Translations under genes and position numbers: made by a program
Assembly: GCA_015055665.1 (NCBI GenBank)
Contig: SVHX01000008.1
Coordinates: forward strand, 1 to 58,208
Length of the DNA: 58,208 nucleotides
Direction: 5' to 3'
From: Clostridiales bacterium
GTDB lineage: Bacteria; Bacillota; Clostridia; Christensenellales; UBA1242
Shown: piece after piece, positions 53,003 to 58,208 of the stretch
Numbering within the stretch: position 1 is the first letter of the stretch
Layout: every line of letters starts with the position of its first letter
Notes under the pieces: generated by a model
What the model saw: only the letters and a program-made list of their open reading frames with translations
Databases searched by the model: none
What the model was told of the DNA's origin: nothing

Positions 53003-53122
53003 ATACATTTCGTAACTTAAATTAACTTTCGTATCTTAAACTAACTTTTGTGCTATAACTCAATGTTTTTAAAGTATCTTTCGTAACTTTTGTATCTTGA
53101 ATTAACTTTTGTACATTGTATT
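53003..53122. repeat. Direct repeats resembling integrase arm-binding sites
   Basis: Five to six imperfect copies of ACTTTCGTATCTTAAACTA-like sequence (starting near 53005, 53025, 53044, 53077, 53090 and 53104), about 20 bp apart, lying between the attachment site and the integrase stop. Confidence 0.65.
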
Positions 53123-53223
53123 ATATTTTCTAAAATTTTACAAATATTTTTTACATAAATTTTTACATAAGTCTTAGCTTTTACGCAAAGAATCGGAACT
53201 ACACAACATAGCTCCGACTCTTT

Positions 53224-54693
53224 TTATATTCTGTTATATAATTCATCAAACTTATCTGCTGCGGCTATATCTCCATCTTTTAGAAAGTGTGTATATATTT
53301 TTAATGTTACACTTGGATCAGCATGTCCAATTCTAGATGCTATAGACTTAATATCTGCTCCAGAGAATATTGATTGAGATGCAAAGGTGTGTCTTAGTCC
53401 ATACATTTTAATCTTTTTTAGATTGTATTTTTCTAAAATTTGTCTCATCCAACTACCCGGAGTATCTGGATGGGTAAGACCTCCTTTTAAACTGATTATT
53501 AAATGGTCTTCATTATCTTCATATAGACATTGTCTTTCAGCAACATACTCATCATACCATTCTTTGTATTTCAGTACAACATTATATAATATCTGTGGCA
53601 TTGTGAAAGTTCTGTATCCAGCATCGGTTTTGGGAATATCTTCAAATACACCGTAAGTTTTATTGTATAAACGGTCTCTTTTAACCGTAATTGTTTTATT
53701 TACAAAATTAATATCTTGCCATCTTAATCCGTTAAGCTCGCAAGGTCTCATTCCAGACAATAACAGTGCAGATAGATAAAATACTTTGATGGGATGGTCT
53801 TCTTGTTTTAGTACTTCTAAAAACATACGAGACTCTTGTAGGTCAAATACTTCATCCGATGTAACTACGTGCACACCATCTGTATTGGTCTTTATTTCTC
53901 TAGGGAATTCAAGTTTCAAATATCTATCACTAGTATAATTATCTGCCAAAAGTGTATCTCTAATAGCATTGTTAAAGATTGCGCTCATTATTCTCTTATG
54001 CTTCATTACACTTTCTTTTTTGTAGTAGCGAGGTTCGGGCTTTTTAATATCAAAATATTCTTTTTCAGATATTTGAAGAGCTGAGCAGATTTTAATCATA
54101 CTTTCTTCGCTTATACTATTGCCATTTTCTGCTTCCGCTATCATATTCTTAGATATTTTATATTTAGCACAGAATTTATTCTTTGTTCCATATTGCTTTC
54201 TTATTTCATCCCATAAAGATTTTTTAAGACGTATTTTAGGAACACTTATATCTTTATTCATTAATTGCTTAAAGTAATTTTTAACCATTAAAGGGGTCAA
54301 TTGGTCAAATGTCAGTTTGTTGCCAAAATATTCTTCAAAACAATCTATTATCTCGTATCCTCTATGAGAATATGACTTGGATTTGGTTTTTTCTATTGAT
54401 TCTAGCCATTCATTTCTAGCATACTCTATAAACACCACATTTCCTTGTGTTATCAAGCCTTTACCCAAGTCTTTAACATATTGTCTAAATTCAATCTTTT
54501 CTTTATCTAACGCAGATTGAATTTCTTTTTTACCTTTTAACTCGGATGGAACATTCCACGTCTTTGTTTTTATTTTATATTTTTGTGTTATTGGTTCTTT
54601 ATATCCACAACGAAACACAACCTTCTCTAATCTTCCATTGGCATCATATGTTTTATCTTGATACATATCTTTACTATAAGTCTTCTTAGCCAT
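53224..54693 (-). CDS. Tyrosine integrase with inserted helix-turn-helix
   Basis: A 489-residue site-specific recombinase. The N-terminal AP2-like arm-binding region (residues 1-75) and SAM-like core-binding region (85-150) are interrupted by about 65 residues (155-218) that read as a Cro/C1-type helix-turn-helix (NKFCAKYKISKNMIAEAENGNSISEE). The core-binding part then resumes. The catalytic domain has LLSGMRPCELNGLRW (Arg), LRHTFASQ (His-x-x-x), IGHADPSVTLKIYTHF (His, Tyr nucleophile). It directs integration at the adjacent tRNA-Arg site. It is 10 bp downstream of the excisionase-like gene. Confidence 0.92.
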   Translation of the reverse strand: MAKKTYSKDMYQDKTYDANGRLEKVVFRCGYKEPITQKYKIKTKTWNVPSELKGKKEIQSALDKEKIEFRQYVKDLGKGLITQGNVVFIEYARNEWLESIEKTKSKSYSHRGYEIIDCFEEYFGNKLTFDQLTPLMVKNYFKQLMNKDISVPKIRLKKSLWDEIRKQYGTKNKFCAKYKISKNMIAEAENGNSISEESMIKICSALQISEKEYFDIKKPEPRYYKKESVMKHKRIMSAIFNNAIRDTLLADNYTSDRYLKLEFPREIKTNTDGVHVVTSDEVFDLQESRMFLEVLKQEDHPIKVFYLSALLLSGMRPCELNGLRWQDINFVNKTITVKRDRLYNKTYGVFEDIPKTDAGYRTFTMPQILYNVVLKYKEWYDEYVAERQCLYEDNEDHLIISLKGGLTHPDTPGSWMRQILEKYNLKKIKMYGLRHTFASQSIFSGADIKSIASRIGHADPSVTLKIYTHFLKDGDIAAADKFDELYNRI

Positions 54694-54703
54694 AATCCTT
54701 CTC

Positions 54704-54958
54704 CTATGCTTGTACCATTTCTGTTATAAATCCCAAATATTCAAATAAGTTGTCCAAATCAACTAGATATTTTGTTCCTGCCATTTGGGTGTGTATGTGC
54801 TTGTTCTTGCATAACTTTCTTATAAGAAATACGGTAATGGCTGTTTCTGGGTCCAATTTTTTAATTTCATCTAAGCTTTGCTCAATTGAACGTCATCTAG
54901 TAACTTTCACCGTTCTTACTTCTATTCTTGAATTGATATTGCTGTTATCTTGTTTCAT
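54704..54958 (-). pseudogene. Excisionase-like gene interrupted by in-frame TGA
   Basis: Read from the ATG at 54958 (GGAG nearby) the frame gives 21 codons, a TGA at 54893-54895, then 62 codons in the same frame to a TAG at 54704. The part after TGA (SIEQSLDEIKKLDPETAIT...MAGTKYLVDLDNL) resembles small MerR/excisionase-type winged-helix proteins that sit directly upstream of integrases. Either it is a nonsense-mutated xis, TGA is decoded, or translation starts at a non-ATG codon after TGA. Position strongly supports an excisionase. Confidence 0.68.
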
Positions 54959-55171
54959 ATTTGTTTCTCCTTAACTTTGAAAATACAATAATTAAATAAT
55001 TATCTCGATATTGATATAAAGTTTTGAGATAATAATAAAACTATCTACATATATATACGTCACGAGATGAATTTTTGCATTTTATATAAATTTTTGTGCT
55101 TGTTCCATCTTATCATTTAATGCTGATTTTAATAATTTCTCCTTAAATAAAGTCATTTATTCCATTTAAGG

Positions 55172-55690
55172 TCAACCCGAAGTATAAACTACTATCTTGT
55201 CTGCCATAATAACTTTGTCTTTAAACCTCCTTTTTATGCTTAATGTTTTACATTGAAAATTTTCACAATTCAATTTCTCTATATATAATACGTCACTAAA
55301 AACACCATATGCTTTTATGCTTCCGCCACCTATAAACTTTGTTGCTTCAATATAGTCTGTATGTAACTGTTTACCTTTCTTAATATATAGTCCTTTGCTA
55401 ACGATTTTACTACAAGTAAAATTATCGTTGAGTATTAGTGCATCAGAATGTATTTCTACTAAAACATATTGAACATACTTATCTGCTTTTATCAGTTTTT
55501 CTACACCTAATATCTTTTGTAATCTTTTGCTTGGCTCTCTCAAATTACATTTGCAATCGACGATTACTTTATTTAATACGTCACGAGAAGTGAAATCAAT
55601 AATTATATGAGAGTGTAGCCCATCTATGTATTTGGATTCAATATATTTAACATAAGGTTTTAGCTCTTGTATAGTCTTAATTCTTATCAA
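55172..55690 (-). CDS. Element protein of unknown function, possible beta-solenoid (172 aa)
   Basis: Third gene of an operon with 55677 and 56151. It has repeating hydrophobic-charged strands with periodic Cys/Ile (KLIKADKYVQYVLVE, SDALILNDNFTC, SKGLYIKKGKQLHTDYI, EKLNCENFQCKTLSI) of the kind seen in beta-solenoid or bactofilin-like folds. It resembles its upstream neighbour in layout. It overlaps that gene by 14 bp. Not a recognised family. Confidence 0.6.
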   Translation of the reverse strand: MIRIKTIQELKPYVKYIESKYIDGLHSHIIIDFTSRDVLNKVIVDCKCNLREPSKRLQKILGVEKLIKADKYVQYVLVEIHSDALILNDNFTCSKIVSKGLYIKKGKQLHTDYIEATKFIGGGSIKAYGVFSDVLYIEKLNCENFQCKTLSIKRRFKDKVIMADKIVVYTSG

Positions 55691-56150
55691 TATCTTCTTC
55701 CTCTAATGTTCTAATATTATTTGCTTTTAGCCTATGATAGTGTTTGTAGTTAATATAAGTATCTTTTGCATCAACTTCTCTACAATCTATATATACGACA
55801 GATAAATAATTTGCTTTAATTTTGTTACCAAATAATATATATGCTCTTATTTTATCTCCACATATAAAGTTATCTACGTGTAGTTGGTTGCAAGACAATT
55901 CTGTGCATCTAATAAATTTAGCGAGAATATAATCAAAATTTGCAAAATAGTTAAAAGTAATGTTCTTAGCAAGTATCTCTACATAGTAATCAGTAGATGT
56001 GCCATTAGAAAATGTATAGTCAAAATGCCAATTGCCTGGAACAGCACAATTAAAAGTAACCGTATCAAAGACAAAATAAATTCGTTTTCCATACTCATCT
56101 ATATGTAAATATTCTTTTAATTCTTCAATATAATTAATAATTACTTCCAT
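55677..56150 (-). CDS. Element protein of unknown function, possible beta-solenoid (157 aa)
   Basis: Paralogue-like neighbour of the previous gene: the stretch ILAKFIRCTELSCNQLHVD, FICGDKIRAYILFGNKIKA, YLSVVYIDCREVDAKDTYI repeats an I-x-C / L-x-x-D rhythm every ~15-20 residues. It begins immediately after the stop of the 56151 gene (TAA-ATG). Function unknown; cargo of the integrative element. Confidence 0.6.
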   Translation of the reverse strand: MEVIINYIEELKEYLHIDEYGKRIYFVFDTVTFNCAVPGNWHFDYTFSNGTSTDYYVEILAKNITFNYFANFDYILAKFIRCTELSCNQLHVDNFICGDKIRAYILFGNKIKANYLSVVYIDCREVDAKDTYINYKHYHRLKANNIRTLEEEDIDKN

Positions 56151-56408
56151 TTAAAACTTTGCACCTAACAGTTCTTTTATAAGTGTGATGGCATAAGTAA
56201 ATCCATAGTGTAGGGCATAATCTATTTCTGCACAAGTTCTCTTATCTTCACATTCCATATACTTCCAGAATAAGTCTTTTTGCTTATCGTTTAACTCTTT
56301 CATTATTTCGTTTTCCATCTCTACAAGTTTATCTGTGAGTCTATGTATCTTACTACTATTAATCTCATTTTCCGTATAATCTTCTATTAAATGTTTTTCT
56401 ATAAGCAT
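56151..56408 (-). CDS. Small helical protein, DUF6809-like (85 aa)
   Basis: An 85-residue all-helical protein that opens its operon. The layout (start MLIEKHLIEDYTENEI, a central charged helix, and a C-terminal ALHYGFTYAITLIKELL) resembles the small DUF6809-type proteins common on Firmicute mobile elements. Function unknown. AGGAGG lies 9 bp before the start. Confidence 0.62.
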   Translation of the reverse strand: MLIEKHLIEDYTENEINSSKIHRLTDKLVEMENEIMKELNDKQKDLFWKYMECEDKRTCAEIDYALHYGFTYAITLIKELLGAKF

Positions 56409-56429
56409 ATAAAAACCTCCTAGGTCTCT

Positions 56430-56460
56430 CTATCCTGCTGCACTTTTAGATTAATGTCAA
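56430..56460 (-). promoter_or_regulatory. Possible promoter of the 56408 operon
   Basis: Perfect TTGACA on the minus strand (56455-56460) with a weak -10 AGGATA 18 bp on. Flanked by a CACTT/AAGTG inverted pair. Confidence 0.35.
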
Positions 56461-56501
56461 GTGTTTTTTAAAGAAAATTAAAAAATATTATAAAAAAAAC
56501 A

Positions 56502-56526
56502 AAAAACCTATACAAAATAGGTTTTT
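56502..56526. terminator. Bidirectional terminator
   Basis: Stem AAAAACCTAT/ATAGGTTTTT between the 56408 operon and the 56680 gene. Confidence 0.75.
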
Positions 56527-56679
56527 ATATGCTATAATACGGCCTTATAAAGCCATTTTCTAAATATTTAATTATTGCCACCTTCACGACACGATATTAT
56601 TAGATTGGCTAGTTTATCACAGAAAATCATTTCGTGTCATACTGGGCAAATTTCGAGCATTCAAAGGTAGTGCAAGGTT

Positions 56680-57567
56680 TTATGTGTTATTATCTTCCAA
56701 ATCTCCGAAAATTATATCGTGTACATCTTCTTCATTTGAATCCACAATAGCTTCTATGTTTTCTACAACCTGACTTATTGCTAAATATAAATGGTGAGTT
56801 TCGTTTTCATAGCTTTCTAAAACTGCCTTAATAATCTGATATATACAAGTACCAGTAGGGTCATAACTATACATTTTTAACTTATGTGCAAAACTACTAA
56901 ATCTTGTATCTTTCGACTTGAACGCATCAATTAATATTTTTAAACTATTTCTCTTGGTTTCTATATTATTTGATATTTCGTCGCACACCTTAACTAATTG
57001 TTGTGTCAATTCCTTTAGTTCTTCGTCTGTTAAAGAGCATTTCTTTGTTGAATAAGCTTTAAATATAGCATAGTTCTCCGACCTATCTAAAAGCTTTGTA
57101 GCATTCATCATAGTTAGTTCATATAAAAGGTTTTCAACAATGCTCTTTTTGTTTTTTTCAAATTCTGTTGTAAGTTTATCGTAAATAGGCATTTGCCTTT
57201 CATAATCTTCTAGCGTTTTTTTATAATCCTGTTTACTTATATTTGGTGTAAATCTTCCCAATATTAACAACATTATAAATGAAATCATAAAAAGAAGATA
57301 GCCAATATTCAAGTCACCACTATTATTATTTGTTATAAATCCTGATACAATTAAAACTAGTGAAAATAAAAAGAGAGATAATGGAATTATCTTAAAAATC
57401 AAAGGTACATCTTTATATTCTCCTGGATGTTTTGGTTCTGGGAAATATACTTTATCTCTTAGTCCCTCAAAAGCAAATAAATCTCTTTTTAACTTTGCAA
57501 TCTCTAAAGATTCTGACTGTATTTGTTTTAAATCTTCAACTTGAGCAAATTCTTCATAGTTAGCCAT
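56680..57567 (-). CDS. Membrane protein of unknown function (295 aa)
   Basis: Two adjacent membrane helices (about residues 57-78 and 87-105, a helical hairpin) separate a charged N-terminal region from a long helical cytoplasmic part with coiled-coil character (KKTLEDYERQMPIYDKLTTE onward). No enzyme motif recognised. It follows the 57754 gene by 10 bp, so the two probably form an operon. Element cargo. Confidence 0.62.
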   Translation of the reverse strand: MANYEEFAQVEDLKQIQSESLEIAKLKRDLFAFEGLRDKVYFPEPKHPGEYKDVPLIFKIIPLSLFLFSLVLIVSGFITNNNSGDLNIGYLLFMISFIMLLILGRFTPNISKQDYKKTLEDYERQMPIYDKLTTEFEKNKKSIVENLLYELTMMNATKLLDRSENYAIFKAYSTKKCSLTDEELKELTQQLVKVCDEISNNIETKRNSLKILIDAFKSKDTRFSSFAHKLKMYSYDPTGTCIYQIIKAVLESYENETHHLYLAISQVVENIEAIVDSNEEDVHDIIFGDLEDNNT

Positions 57568-57577
57568 AAATCACCTA

Positions 57578-57754
57578 TTAATGCATCGAAATTTGATTGC
57601 CTCGTTCATTGTATGTAAAAACCGAATTACCATTTTTAACTGAAACAGTTGAACTTGTATATCCAACAAGCTGACCTGTCTTTTGCATTATTTGGCAATT
57701 CCTTTCATTATACACATAAACACAGGTTCCCCTTTGTACTGCAACCGATATCAT
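57578..57754 (-). CDS. Small protein with repeated YNER motif (58 aa)
   Basis: A 58-residue protein with two copies of the pattern V-x-x-YNER-x-x-QI (VYVYNERNCQI and VFTYNERGNQI), separated by GYTSSTVSVKNG. Similar 'YNEKG-Q' small proteins are scattered in phages and plasmids of many bacteria; no function is established. The start at 57754 is chosen for GAGGTG 4 bp upstream. It is divergent from the XRE gene at 57942. Confidence 0.68.
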   Translation of the reverse strand: MISVAVQRGTCVYVYNERNCQIMQKTGQLVGYTSSTVSVKNGNSVFTYNERGNQISMH

Positions 57755-57941
57755 ATTACACCTCACTATTTTAAATTTTATATATAAAATATAACATAAG
57801 ATGCAATACTTGTAAAACAAAATCACATTTGTTGTGATATTTTATCTAATATTGAGTAATAATGTTTTATACATTGTGAATAGTCGCAACACAAATACAA
57901 ATTATACTTTTAATATAGAATATTAAGGGTGGTGAGTTTTA

Positions 57942-58208
57942 GTGGATAGCTTTGAACAACTAGAGAAACAAAAACAGGATATAATAATTAGAATAAGCAG
58001 AGCAAGAACTAATGCCAATTTAAGTGCAAGGGCATTATCTCAAAAGATAGAAATGAATGATGGGTATATAAATAGGTTAGAGTCAAAAAAAGACTTCTTA
58101 CCAAGTGTAGAAGTCTTACTAAAAATAATTGATGTCTGTGGACTAACAATAGAAGAATTTTTTTATGATAACTATTCTTCATACAAAATAGACAAGGAAA
58201 TTATTGAC
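57942..58208 (+). CDS. XRE-family regulator, 3' end beyond window
   Basis: GTG start with GGTGAG upstream; 89 codons in frame to the window edge. The helix-turn-helix (NLSARALSQKIEMNDGYINRLES, residues 26-48) is very similar to the chromosomal 14252-14560 gene, sharing LSAR-LS and NDGYINR and a similar tail (EEFFYD versus EKFFYH). It is probably the element's repressor, divergent from the YNER and membrane-protein genes. Confidence 0.82.
   Translation, partial: MDSFEQLEKQKQDIIIRISRARTNANLSARALSQKIEMNDGYINRLESKKDFLPSVEVLLKIIDVCGLTIEEFFYDNYSSYKIDKEIID

Larger units (their letters stand above)
52941..58208. mobile_element. Left part of an integrative element in tRNA-Arg
   Basis: It begins at the tRNA-Arg fragment and contains arm-like repeats, integrase, excisionase-like gene and unrelated cargo, and runs off the right edge. 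No conjugation or phage structural genes are visible in this part. Confidence 0.8.

Noticed and set aside
53003..53122. CRISPR or iteron array
   Set aside because: Repeats are short, imperfect and adjoin an integrase and tRNA fragment, which fits arm-type sites better; no replication initiator gene is seen.
54893..54895. Genome-wide decoding of TGA as tryptophan
   Set aside because: TGA ends clear genes elsewhere (for example the 104-residue gene at 24825), and housekeeping proteins have Trp at TGG codons; only this element gene shows the in-frame TGA.

Overview
This window is AT-rich, densely coded, and has the hallmarks of a Gram-positive low-GC bacterium (Bacillota, most likely an uncultured Clostridia-like gut lineage). 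The evidence is GGAGG-type ribosome sites, a T-box leader on glyS, a GAAC-N4-GTTC (Bacillus-type LexA) SOS box, and gene order resembling Bacillus (mrnC-rlmB-sigH and dnaX-ybaB-recR). I cannot name a species.

Layout. 0.3-1.1 kb: trmL and a YjzC-like small protein. 5.9-1.2 kb (minus strand): one tightly coupled operon mrnC-rlmB-sigH-dnaX-(tau C-domain)-ybaB-recR-HAD nucleotidase, in which dnaX is cut by one in-frame TAG. 6.2-8.9 kb: DUF4234 membrane protein, CwlD-type amidase, flippase-like membrane protein. 9.1-13.2 kb: three tandem paralogous exported proteins with SipW-type signal peptides (TasA/camelysin-like). 13.3-21.7 kb: radical SAM protein, XRE regulator with a divergent small gene, membrane protein, a predicted C-rich small RNA, SOS-controlled dinB with a small partner, uridine kinase, P-type ATPase. 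21.8-23.5 kb: T-box with very short Stem I, then glyS. 23.5-32.7 kb: predicted HExxH metalloprotease operon, tilS, three membrane proteins, cca, a degenerate histidine-phosphatase protein, a VanW protein. 32.8-33.0 kb: a DnaA-box cluster.

Surface and repeat region. 33.5-37 kb holds an acyltransferase-GT8-GT8 operon bracketed by tandem pairs of a structured ~138-bp repeat. A third pair lies at 47.1-47.4 kb beside a YfhO-family gene. The six copies differ in ways that preserve base pairing in four helices, while the 3' half is almost invariant.

Accessory regions. A tRNA-Gln(CTG) gene at 39.24 kb has a 25-bp direct repeat of its 3' end 3.85 kb downstream. Between the repeats lie a zeta-toxin-like kinase, its partner gene and a PHP phosphoesterase, with no integrase. 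Next to this is a second cluster (43.3-47.0 kb): a 789-residue protein of unknown function, a 61-residue antitoxin-sized protein and a PIN-domain protein. From 52.94 kb to the right edge is the left end of an integrative element inserted in a tRNA-Arg(CCT) gene. It has a tRNA 3' fragment, direct repeats that look like arm sites, a tyrosine integrase with an inserted helix-turn-helix, an excisionase-like gene with an in-frame TGA, and cargo of unknown function.

Functionally the window combines housekeeping replication, recombination and translation genes with cell-surface genes and two independent tRNA-anchored insertions. The strongest candidates for something undescribed are the covarying repeat family, the 39-47 kb toxin-like gene clusters, the split dnaX and the small RNA.
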